From NCBI GenBank assembly GCA_040756085.1, contig JBFMAE010000165.1, positions 1-11,472 of the forward strand: a stretch of 11,472 nt of DNA, given 5' to 3'. The position numbers and the translations under genes are program-made. Origin of the DNA: JBFMAE01 sp040756085 (GTDB taxonomy: Bacteria; Desulfobacterota; BSN033; UBA1163). The notes under the pieces are model-generated. The model searched no databases. It was given only the letters and a program-made list of their open reading frames with translations, and had not been told where the DNA came from. Positions 1-6,008 of the stretch are shown here, in pieces; position 1 is the stretch's first letter, and the number at the start of each line of letters is the position of its first letter.

Positions 1-163
1 CTATCATCAGCCAGCTGCTCCGCAAAATCACATTTCAATTGCAAAACTGTAGTATGAAATTTGTTGGATCGCTGATTGGGGTTCGGCCTCGCCGTTTTGG
101 GGGTGGTCCCGGCCTCGTTCCCCCTAAGCCTAAAGAACCCATACCCATTCCAGAGGTTGAATA
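1..163 (+). other. Left edge, no gene firmly supported
   Basis: No complete gene is visible here. One + strand frame is open from position 3 to a TGA at 165-167. Its last part reads as a proline-rich tail (about PPKPKEPIPIPEVEY), so the 3' end of a truncated upstream gene is possible. The frame has no recognisable domain, and a run of about 54 codons can occur by chance. A reverse ORF over 130-447 is mostly the shadow of the DUF5618-like gene. Confidence 0.2.
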
Positions 164-192
164 TTGACAAAGGTTCTGTTCGCCATTAAAAT
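164..192 (+). promoter_or_regulatory. Sigma70-type promoter of the DUF5618-like gene
   Basis: A perfect -35 TTGACA (164-169) is followed by a 17-nt spacer and a -10 TAAAAT (187-192), one mismatch from consensus. Transcription would start near 199, leaving a leader of about 38 nt before the ATG at 237. GAGG at 224-227 is the Shine-Dalgarno site. This suggests the downstream gene can be expressed independently of whatever lies to the left. Confidence 0.65.
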
Positions 193-236
193 AATGCCAG
201 AAGAAGTAATTATTATCCTCATCGAGGCATGGGACA

Positions 237-614
237 ATGAAAGAAGCGGTACGTTATCTGGACAATGCGAAAGAGATTTTGGGCAAGTCCGCGATAGAAA
301 ATGACCAGTATCTGGATGATAAGTATGTAAAATCAGCCTGTGGTGTTGCGTATTTGGGAGTTTTGAAGGCCGTCGATGAGTTTCTTCTAAGAAAGGGAAT
401 AAGCAAAAAAGAGTTGCCCAAGAAAGTGGACGAGTATAGGAAGGCACTCCAAAAACACGTTTCCGTCCATGATGGAAAGCTCCTGAGGCAATTCGAAAAT
501 ATTTATGACGAACTTCATATTGCCGGGTACTACAGAGGCATTTTGCATTCAGTACCTATTGTTAAGGCAGCCCTCAAATCGGCGGAAAACTTCGTAAAGA
601 AGATTGGAGCCTGA
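237..614 (+). CDS. DUF5618-like small helical protein, possibly HEPN-like
   Basis: This 125-aa protein is soluble and looks entirely helical, with no signal peptide or membrane segment. Its opening (MKEAVRYLDNAKEIL), the central VAYLGVLKAVDEFLL stretch and the HIAGYYRG motif match what I remember of the DUF5618 family, whose function is unknown. The helical arrangement, with an R-x5-H element (RKALQKH, about residues 68-74), recalls HEPN proteins, many of which are RNases or toxin partners. That link is inference, and no MNT-type nucleotidyltransferase partner is visible in the window. The start is well supported by GAGG nine bases upstream and a near-consensus promoter at 164-192. The gene is intact, unlike the recombinase genes to its right, and converges on the next gene with a 57-bp gap. 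Family assignment is fairly confident; function is not. Confidence 0.8.
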   Translation: MKEAVRYLDNAKEILGKSAIENDQYLDDKYVKSACGVAYLGVLKAVDEFLLRKGISKKELPKKVDEYRKALQKHVSVHDGKLLRQFENIYDELHIAGYYRGILHSVPIVKAALKSAENFVKKIGA

Positions 615-671
615 AAGGAATATTTCCTCCATCTTGGCCCTCTTACAGGACATTCTTGCAGCAGGCCCTGT

Positions 672-1400
672 CTATTGTCCTTTCATCCCTTTTCTTTTTT
701 TTGTTTTTCGGCGCCGCTGACCGACTTCCTCCAATCTCCTGTCTCTCATCAATATCTTTTGATATTCCTTGTACCCCTCCGGGTCGGCTTCCCTCCGTTT
801 GACTGTATTGAACCGCCACAAGCATTGCGGTGAACAAAACCTTTTCTTCCGGCGAGAAACATTGATGAAGTACTTACCGCACAGTTTCTTTCGGATGGGC
901 GACAGACACCTATTTAAGGCTGATCTTGGGAGCCCGTTTAAGAGGAGGTTTAGCTTGAATCGGACGAAGTCGTCCTGCTTCTTACCGGGTATAAAGTAAA
1001 AACTGAACTTATCCGGACTTGCATCCGAGCAAAATATGACAGTGTCAACCCACATCTTAACGTGGGGATACTTTTCAGAATGATCGTATGTTAGCCCCGG
1101 GACGTCCTGAAATCGATACCCCTCGGTCAGTCGCCGCAATTCCTCTCTCACGACATTCTGTAACTTGAGAATCAAAGACCAGTATTCTTCAGAGTCCCTT
1201 TGTGGAGGCGTGTTAAGAACCCATTTCATCTTCCTTGCGAAAAGTTCAGAGGGACGGAAAGCCTCCAAATGTTTGAGCGGAAACAGATGTTCTGTTGATT
1301 CAACGAGTAGCTTGGCTTTGTCCCCGGGCTTCAATTCATTGAGATCCCTGTTTGCAAATTCAACGAACCACCGTAGGGCTTCACGTTGTTGCTTCTCCAT
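672..1400 (-). CDS. Protein with C-terminal CGNR-like zinc finger
   Basis: This 242-aa protein is intact. Residues 1 to about 155 form a globular region I cannot assign. The C-terminal part has a Cys cluster, C165-x8-C174-x14-C189-x3-C193, in the context LCGKYFINVSRRKKRFCSPQC. This matches the layout of CGNR zinc fingers (paired Cys, F/Y-hydrophobic-x-x-SR, basic run, W/F-C-S, then Cys), except that the name-giving CGNR is replaced by CLWR. The protein ends in a strongly basic tail (RRRKTKKRKGMKGQ). Such fingers are generally thought to bind DNA, so a regulatory role is likely but inferred. The start is set by AAAGGAG (1408-1414 on this strand), seven bases before the ATG. The upstream DNA is very AT-rich. 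No partner gene is apparent. Confidence 0.8.
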   Translation of the reverse strand: MEKQQREALRWFVEFANRDLNELKPGDKAKLLVESTEHLFPLKHLEAFRPSELFARKMKWVLNTPPQRDSEEYWSLILKLQNVVREELRRLTEGYRFQDVPGLTYDHSEKYPHVKMWVDTVIFCSDASPDKFSFYFIPGKKQDDFVRFKLNLLLNGLPRSALNRCLSPIRKKLCGKYFINVSRRKKRFCSPQCLWRFNTVKRREADPEGYKEYQKILMRDRRLEEVGQRRRKTKKRKGMKGQ

Positions 1401-1526
1401 ATCTGATCTCCTTTGATAGTTTTTGTTAGTACAAGGTAATTATTTCTTAATAATTGATTTAATAATCCTAATTATTTTTATATTTTGCAATTGATTTATT
1501 ATAACCTATGAGCTATCATTTAGGCA
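1401..1526 (-). promoter_or_regulatory. AT-rich leader of the zinc-finger gene
   Basis: This stretch upstream of the zinc-finger gene is markedly AT-rich. It holds that gene's SD, AAAGGAG at 1408-1414. A decanucleotide AATTGATTTA occurs twice (1452-1461 and 1489-1498), and between the copies lies the inverted pair AATAAT/ATTATT (1461-1466, 1471-1476). These are plausible operator sites, but at this base composition they may be chance. I could not pick one clear -35/-10 pair; TTGCAA (rc of 1485-1490) with a 17-nt spacer is only a weak candidate. Confidence 0.35.
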
Positions 1527-1676
1527 ATGGTCAATATTGAAATTACCTTTAGTGAATCAAGCCTGCTTCTGAAGGAACTGATACCGGCAACTTGTTCATT
1601 CAGTCGTTTACTGAAAGAGAAACTCAAAGACAACATATGGTCAACAAGAAAAATATGGAACCCCCTGGAACCATGA
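1527..1676 (+). other. Small open frame, doubtful
   Basis: An ATG at 1527 opens a 49-aa frame (starting MVNIEITFSESS) that ends at TGA 1674-1676, just before the hairpin at 1679. It has no credible ribosome binding site (only AGG, two bases before the ATG) and no recognisable domain. It reads in the same frame as the decayed region that follows. It may be the front of that broken gene, or nothing. Listed so that the 1401-2092 gap is accounted for. Confidence 0.2.
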
Positions 1677-1726
1677 CCAATACGCCGTTTCTGCGCATGT
1701 TCGCAGAAACGGCGTATTATGACCAA
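1673..1726. repeat. Perfect 17-bp-arm hairpin flanked by 8-bp direct repeats
   Basis: AATACGCCGTTTCTGCG (1679-1695) and its exact reverse complement (1702-1718) enclose a 6-nt loop, CATGTT. The octamer ATGACCAA stands directly on both sides (1673-1680 and 1719-1726), overlapping the left arm by its AA. No T-run follows on either strand, so it is not a standard intrinsic terminator. The layout resembles a short palindromic insert with a target duplication, but the repeat may also arise otherwise. The right ATGACCAA copy is the ATG-ACC-AA of the decayed frame that follows. Confidence 0.85.
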
Positions 1727-2040
1727 AAAGACCAAAAAATATACCCTTTTTTCATACCCACCTCTCATGCGCAGGTAGCCAGTTCCTGCCAGAAAACCAA
1801 CTGGGGCATGGTGGGCAGTATCCGGTCTGCCAACCGTGTCATAGTAATTTTCGTAGGCCCCAAGTGTTCATATGGGCCGAAACCCATCTCAAAACCGTGA
1901 AGAGACCTGAAGTCGGGGTCTTCGGAGAGGCGCCTGCAGCCGAAAAGAGCAAGCGCCCAGCCTCCTGGTCCAAGGTTCCGGAAGACTCGGAAGGCTGGAA
2001 CGATTCAATCCGGAAGGGGTTACAGCTTTATCCCCGATAA
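1719..2040 (+). pseudogene. Decayed small coding region, unidentified
   Basis: From ATG 1719 one frame reads MTKKTKKYTLFSYPPLMRR and meets TAG at 1776-1778. The same frame then continues in protein-like fashion (PVPARKPTGAWWAVSGLPT) until further stops from about 1842. It resumes as VHMGRNPSQNREE near 1866-1905. A different frame then reads RPEVGVFGEAPAAEKSKRPA, continuing through SWSKVPEDSEGWND to LQLYPR and a TAA near 2040. Together this looks like one short basic, Pro/Trp-containing protein broken by a nonsense change and at least one indel. The first stop would be explained by CAG to TAG. I cannot name the family. The alternative is an uncoded stretch with chance open frames. An imperfect stem (ccagcctcc 1957-1965 with ggaaggctgg 1989-1998) also lies here. 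Confidence 0.3.
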
Positions 2041-2092
2041 AAAGCCTGATTCACTTAACACGCGGTTACCCAGGGCCGGGGGGAATCGGCTC

Positions 2093-3025
2093 GTGAAAGA
2101 GATGCGGGGTTCAATCAAATGGCAGACAGCTCAGCTTGCCAGGGCGATCTTTGAGGCCGGGATCTCCAAGGAGGAAAGGACCAATCCTGAGTCGGAGAGG
2201 TACGGTAAGATTAGCTCCTATAAAACCATGGAAACCTACCGGGATGTCTGGAACGATCTTGGGAGGTTTGCAAAAGAGGAGCTCCGAGTCAAAGACTTCG
2301 AGGAAATAAAGAGCGAACATGTAGCAGCTTTTATGAAAGCAAAGATCGAGGAAGGGGCGAGCAAACAACACATGGAGAAGATCACGAGCGCCATGGGCGC
2401 ACTGGAGAGGGCCCTGGAGCGGTTCACCGAGGACAAGCGCGGGGTCCCAAAGGAGTACAATTTCTCCCAGAGACTGGAAGTGCTCCACGAGGCTAAGGCC
2501 GAAAGAGCGTTGAAAGATGGGTATCACGATCGGGCGTACCTGGATCCGGGCCGGGTGATCGCGGCCATTAAGGAAGAGAATCATGAGCTCGCGGCTCGGG
2601 TTCAACTGGAAGGAGGAGCACGACTCGGGGGTGTGTCGTTAATCGAACCAGAACAGCTCCGGGGCCTGAGACCGTATCCATTCACAGGCAAAGAGGTCGG
2701 GGTCTTCTATACACAAGAAAAAGGTGGCAAAGGCGGAGAGGTGCAGGTAAGCCCTGAAACCTACGAGAGAATCCGGGAACACATCGAGGCGCACGGGAGC
2801 TTTTCGATCGATGAAAGAGAATACCAGCGGGATGTGCATGATGCAGCGATTTCGGCTGGAGAGGACCCGGAAGGCACCCATGGATTCCGCTGGAACTTTG
2901 CCCAGGAGCGACTGGAAGAATTGGTAGAAAAGGGGAGACTCGATTACGAACAGGCGCGGCAAGAGGTTAGCTGAGAAATGAAGCACGAGCGGGCATCGAT
3001 CACCGATCACTATTTAGGGAGATAG
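2093..3025 (+). pseudogene. Tyrosine recombinase 1, interrupted by TGA before the catalytic Tyr
   Basis: Read through one stop, this is a 310-codon tyrosine recombinase. Residues about 1-120 form an alpha-helical SAM-like core-binding domain. The catalytic domain has Arg177 (GGARLGG), Lys213 (GGKGG), and His263-x-x-Arg266 (HGFRW). TGA at 2972-2974 (codon 294) then ends the first ORF. The same frame continues EMKHERASITDHYLGR to a TAG at 3023-3025, supplying the second His (codon 298) and the nucleophile Tyr (codon 307). Relatives typically read VSREMGH...IT..YL here, so CGA to TGA is the likely change. The 293-aa product lacks the nucleophile and should be inactive unless the stop is read through. 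The start is GTG 2093, after GGGGGAA, or ATG 2102. It heads a + strand cluster and is not adjacent to the tRNA used by recombinase 2. Confidence 0.85.
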
Positions 3026-3029
3026 ATAC

Positions 3030-3521
3030 ATCGACCCAATCAACATCATTTCGGATCTCTCCCACACAAACTACCAGAAGCGCCGGCGACTCCTGCGCTG
3101 GTTCGCCAAGCAGGCGATCCTTATTCAGATCGAAATCCTTGATTCCACGGTGGAAAATTACCATCAACTCAAATCAGAGGTCCTGAACCTGAACCGGGCG
3201 CAGCTTCATTACCTATCCTTGATAAAGGTGCTGGCCAATATGACAGCTCTCGAAAAGGCGCACACTCGGAAGGCTTCGGGCCATGACCTCGAACCCCTGC
3301 GCAAGATCACCAGGATACAGGCGGAGCGGATCAGGGCGCTGAAGAAAAAGAAGGAAAGTCCGAAACGGAGGAAGCTTGTATCTCTGTGGGGACTTGTCAA
3401 ACAGTTACACATGGAAGAACACCTGAGCTTCCGGGATATTGCGGCATTCCTTAAAAGGCACAAGAGCTTCAAGATAAACTACGCTTATATACAGCGCGTC
3501 TGGAAGGAGTTAGAGGGCTGA
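3030..3521 (+). CDS. Uncharacterised basic HTH-like protein, start codon apparently lost
   Basis: The first ATG-initiated form starts at 3150 and gives 123 aa, but the same frame is clearly coding upstream: DPINIISDLSHTNYQKRRRL and onward to LDSTVEN. It begins at ATC 3030, seven bases after an SD-like AGGGAGA (3016-3022), just where an ATG is expected. The protein would then be about 163 aa. The C-terminal part (SLWGLVKQLHMEEHLSFRDI and on to YIQRVWKELEG) looks like a helix-turn-helix, with a basic KKKKES segment before it. I do not recognise the family. Either ATG became ATC, leaving the gene silent or using 3150, or ATC is used as a rare start. It follows recombinase 1 with only 4 bp between them and precedes the coiled-coil gene by 3 bp. 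Confidence 0.6.
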   Translation: MDPINIISDLSHTNYQKRRRLLRWFAKQAILIQIEILDSTVENYHQLKSEVLNLNRAQLHYLSLIKVLANMTALEKAHTRKASGHDLEPLRKITRIQAERIRALKKKKESPKRRKLVSLWGLVKQLHMEEHLSFRDIAAFLKRHKSFKINYAYIQRVWKELEG

Positions 3522-3524
3522 TCC

Positions 3525-3854
3525 ATGTTTGGAAGCGACCCCAAGATTGAGCGCATCCTCGACATCACGGAAAAGATCCTGTCCCTTGTGACAAAAAAAA
3601 TGCAAGAGGACGTGCGCTGGCAGGACATGATGGATAAGGCTCTGGAAAAGATCTACCGCACCGTCCAAGACGTAGCTTATCAGATAGATCACGTGGATAA
3701 GGGCATGGAATCTGGGCTGCTGGTCAAATTCGAGGAGGCAAGGAAGGACATTGACGATCTTGCCGCCGCGATCGAGGACCGCACGAAGCTCGAGGCCGAG
3801 ATCATCAAACTGAAAGAAATTCTCAACCGAAAGAATAGAAGGGCAGAAAAATGA
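3525..3854 (+). CDS. Uncharacterised coiled-coil protein
   Basis: This 109-aa protein is highly charged and almost wholly helical. Heptad-like spacing in about residues 55-105 (LVKFEEARKDIDDLAAAIED, then LEAEIIKLKEIL) suggests a coiled coil, and the C-terminus is basic (NRKNRRAEK). It has no Cys, signal peptide or membrane segment, so a cytoplasmic oligomer is likely. GAGGG lies at 3513-3517 in the tail of the preceding gene, at ordinary SD distance. The stop overlaps the next ATG by four bases (ATGA at 3851), which points to translational coupling and one transcript. I do not recognise a family or function. Its place in the cluster suggests an accessory protein of the mobile element. Confidence 0.7.
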   Translation: MFGSDPKIERILDITEKILSLVTKKMQEDVRWQDMMDKALEKIYRTVQDVAYQIDHVDKGMESGLLVKFEEARKDIDDLAAAIEDRTKLEAEIIKLKEILNRKNRRAEK

Positions 3855-4336
3855 CCGAAACCCTACAGGAGTTTTTACAGAGGACAGACATTTTCTTCCC
3901 TGAGCGTCGGATAAAGGAGTTCCCAAGGGTTATTGATCTGGAAAAGGGGTTGAGCGTCTCTATCGTGCAGCGGCTTGAGATTGTGGGAAGCACGTCGTCC
4001 AGGACCGTGCGGCCGGGGCACATGAAGCCCCTTTTTGGAACCCTGTCATTCGAGGGTGTCCCTTTCATCCGGAACATAACGGATGCCATCAGGTTCCGGG
4101 AGATGATAGGAGGCTTTGCATCAAAGGTCTTTAGCACAAAGGAGCTCGTCCGTATTATCACTAACTCCAGTACTGTCACGGGCAGTTATTTCTCAGAGGA
4201 AGCCATTCCTTACCTCGATATCAGCGTGGAGGCCAGTGAAGAGCAACAGGCTTGGACCCTCCGTCTCGACAGATACGAGTGCAGGGTCATCTCCTCAATC
4301 CTCGGACGGATTCTCGGTGAGTGTGAGTTTCCTTGA
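3851..4336 (+). CDS. Uncharacterised 161-aa protein, possible frameshift at the end
   Basis: This ORF starts inside the stop of the coiled-coil gene (ATGA overlap), so it is probably co-translated with it. The 161-aa product begins MTETLQEFLQRTDIFF and looks like a mixed alpha/beta soluble protein (for example SSRTVRPGHMKPLFGTLSFE). I recognise no motif. After its TGA at 4334-4336, the -1 frame stays protein-like from 4327 to TAA 4420-4422 (VSLIFGLQVHQIDAMEENGR, then FEIPVETTGKG). This could be the original C-terminus, lost by a one-base change in the GTTTCC run near 4327-4332, or chance coding-like sequence. The open frame itself is confident; the function is unknown. Confidence 0.6.
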   Translation: MTETLQEFLQRTDIFFPERRIKEFPRVIDLEKGLSVSIVQRLEIVGSTSSRTVRPGHMKPLFGTLSFEGVPFIRNITDAIRFREMIGGFASKVFSTKELVRIITNSSTVTGSYFSEEAIPYLDISVEASEEQQAWTLRLDRYECRVISSILGRILGECEFP

Positions 4337-4430
4337 TTTTCGGTCTTCAGGTCCACCAGATTGATGCCATGGAGGAGAATGGGCGCTTTGAAATACCAGT
4401 CGAAACCACAGGTAAAGGCTAACGTCTGAT

Positions 4431-4538
4431 ATGGGCCGGGGCGAGATCGTCGCTCCAAGGGCCAAAGAAAGGGCCAAAAAAGAAATGAAAGAGATCAAAT
4501 TCGCGAAAAAGGAGGAGATGATCGACCTGGTCGTTTAA
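4431..4538 (+). CDS. Small basic ORF of 35 codons
   Basis: ATG 4431 opens a 35-aa frame (MGRGEIVAPRAKERAKKEMK and so on, ending MIDLVV) closed by TAA at 4536-4538. It is rich in Lys, Glu and Arg and probably a single helix. It is collinear with the cluster and lies between the 161-aa gene and the excisionase. No strong SD precedes it. Its composition is gene-like, but it is too short to assign. It may be a small real protein or a leftover fragment. Confidence 0.3.
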   Translation: MGRGEIVAPRAKERAKKEMKEIKFAKKEEMIDLVV

Positions 4539-4563
4539 AACAGCGGTTCAGTTCCAAAGAGTT

Positions 4564-4914
4564 ATGGAAAAGGGTTTTATGAATATCCAGGAAGTCTCCT
4601 AATACCTGGGAATCAAAAAATCATCCCTCTACTCCAGAGTCGAGAAGAAAGAGATACCTCACTACAGGGTAGGCCGCCTCATCCGTTTCAAGAAATCTGA
4701 GATAGACCCCTGGATGGAAAAATTTAAATCCGACCCCCTGGATCTTCACGCAGAGGCAAGGAGAATCCTGAAAGGCGTGACGAAAGGCATAGATATTGAC
4801 GCCATAGTCAATAAAAGTATTGCGGAGGTAAAAGGTTTAAATTATACTCCCAATCCAGGGAGATCAGACCGAATCAAGGGCCTCGGAAAGGAGGTCGAAG
4901 ATGGGACTATTTAA
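4564..4914 (+). pseudogene. Excisionase-type HTH protein, interrupted by TAA
   Basis: Read through one stop, this is a protein of about 116 codons with a MerR/excisionase-type DNA-binding domain (HTH_17 style). It begins MNIQEVS, then TAA at 4600-4602, and continues in frame YLGIKKSSLYSRVEKKEIPH, then YRVGRLIRFKKSEIDPW. The classic pattern is EVaxYLGi..sslY..v....IPhyrvGrliRF..seID.W, so the stop sits within the first helix where E, K or Q is usual; CAA or GAA to TAA would do it. The C-terminal 65 residues are a tail I cannot assign. The start is ATG 4564, or ATG 4579 with AGGG four bases before it. A downstream ATG at 4714 would give only the tail, without the HTH. The end overlaps recombinase 2 by 14 bp. 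The likely role was recombination directionality or regulation for that recombinase. Confidence 0.8.
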
Positions 4915-5953
4915 GAGAGGCTCGGTCTGGTGGATGGACTTTGTTTACAAGGGAACACGGATAAGAAGATCCGTGGAGACGAAGGACAGGAAGTTGGCCC
5001 AAAGGATCTATGACAAAGTGAAAGGTGAGATCGCCGAGGGTAAATGGTTTGAACGGTTGCTAGGACAAGACAAGACATTCAAGGAGTTGATGGAAAAATA
5101 CATGTTGGAACATTCACCAAAGAAATCTCCTAAGCAGCATATAAGGTATAAGAGCAGCTTAGGACACCTGTCACCTTATTTTGAGGGTTTCGCTCTGACC
5201 GAAATCACTCCCAAGATGATAAACGAGTATAAAGTTAAAAGGTATGGAGAGAAGGCCGCCCCAGGGACAATCAATCGAGAACTAAACTTGATGAGACATG
5301 CCTTTTCAATGGCCGTGAAGGAATGGTAGTGGGTCAAGGATAACCCTGTGAAAAGAGTTTCTATGGAGAAGGAACCTCCTGGCAGAGTGAGGTATTTGAC
5401 GGATGAGGAATTTCAAAAGCTCCACAGTTCTTGTCCTGATTGGCTAAAACCCATCGTGATGGTGGCCAGGCATACAGGATTGAGACGGGAGAACATCCTA
5501 TCATTAACCTGGAAGCAGGTTGATATTTGGAAGAGATTGATTGTGATTGAGCACACCAAGAATGGAGAAAGGCTGGGGGTACCCCTGAACGACACTCTCA
5601 AGGATTTATTTGTAGAGCTGTCTAAAGTGAGGCACATTCGATCACCATATGTGTTTTGTAGATCGGATGGAAATCGCTATGTGGAAATCAAGAGAGCTTT
5701 CAAGAATGCCCTGGAAAAATCAAGGATTGAGAATTTTAGGTTTCATGACTTGAGACACACCTTTGCCTCTGCCTTGGTTCAAAAAGGGGTTGATCTATAT
5801 CAGGTTCAAAGGCTGCTGGGGCATAAGGATGGCAGGATGACACAGCGATACGCCCACTTGGCTCCAGAAAATCTAAGGGATGCCGTGTTAAAGCTGGATA
5901 AAGTGATGCCGGAAAAAAGTTATGTCACAAATCAGTCACAATCAGTCGATTAG
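4901..5953 (+). pseudogene. Tyrosine recombinase 2 (phage-type integrase), interrupted by TAG
   Basis: Read through one stop, this is a 350-codon phage-type integrase. Residues 1-60 resemble an arm-binding domain (WWMDFVYKGTRIRRSVETKD), 65-155 a core-binding SAM-like domain, and about 165-330 the catalytic domain. The catalytic set is complete: Arg195 (TGLR), Lys220, His282-x-x-Arg285 (HDLRH), His308 (LGH) and Tyr317 (QRYAHL). TAG at 5327-5329 (codon 143) falls between AVKEW and WVKDNPVKRV, where relatives usually have Glu, Gln or Lys, so CAG or GAG to TAG is likely. GTG 5348, after AAGGAT, could restart a 201-aa catalytic domain lacking the DNA-binding arm. The gene runs toward the tRNA-Gly 3' end and stops about 55 bp short of it, as expected for an integrase that targeted this tRNA. 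Integrative function is probably lost. Confidence 0.9.
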
Positions 5954-6008
5954 ATGAATGGAATGAAATGTTGGAAGCAAGAAACCTATTGTAATTTAAA
6001 GAGGAAAA

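Noticed and set aside
660..720. T-rich terminator between the two convergent genes
   Set aside because: The T-run (about 683-708) lies inside the Lys-rich C-terminus of the reverse gene, and no convincing stem precedes it.
643..837. 64-aa reverse ORF overlapping the zinc-finger gene
   Set aside because: It is an out-of-frame overlap with the Cys-rich domain of the real gene and has no start signal of its own.
1679..1718. Intrinsic terminator at the large hairpin
   Set aside because: The stem is strong, but neither strand has a U-tract after it, and the following DNA on the + strand is A-rich.
1520..1768. 82-aa reverse-strand ORF across the hairpin region
   Set aside because: It has no SD and no family resemblance, and it arises from the same AT-rich and palindromic DNA.
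1592..1900. 102-aa + strand ORF covering the hairpin
   Set aside because: It has no SD, its composition is unlike a protein, and its frame crosses the palindrome. Other frames here look more protein-like, so it is probably a chance opening.
2111..2605. 164-aa reverse ORF opposite recombinase 1
   Set aside because: The + strand is clearly a tyrosine recombinase. The reverse frame is an antisense shadow without motif or ribosome site.
2972..2974. Selenocysteine codon in recombinase 1
   Set aside because: The position corresponds to an ordinary Arg in the family, no Cys is expected there, and no SECIS-like stem is obvious downstream.
5327..5329. Pyrrolysine codon in recombinase 2
   Set aside because: Integrases are not known Pyl proteins, and the neighbouring excisionase has TAA, which Pyl would not explain.
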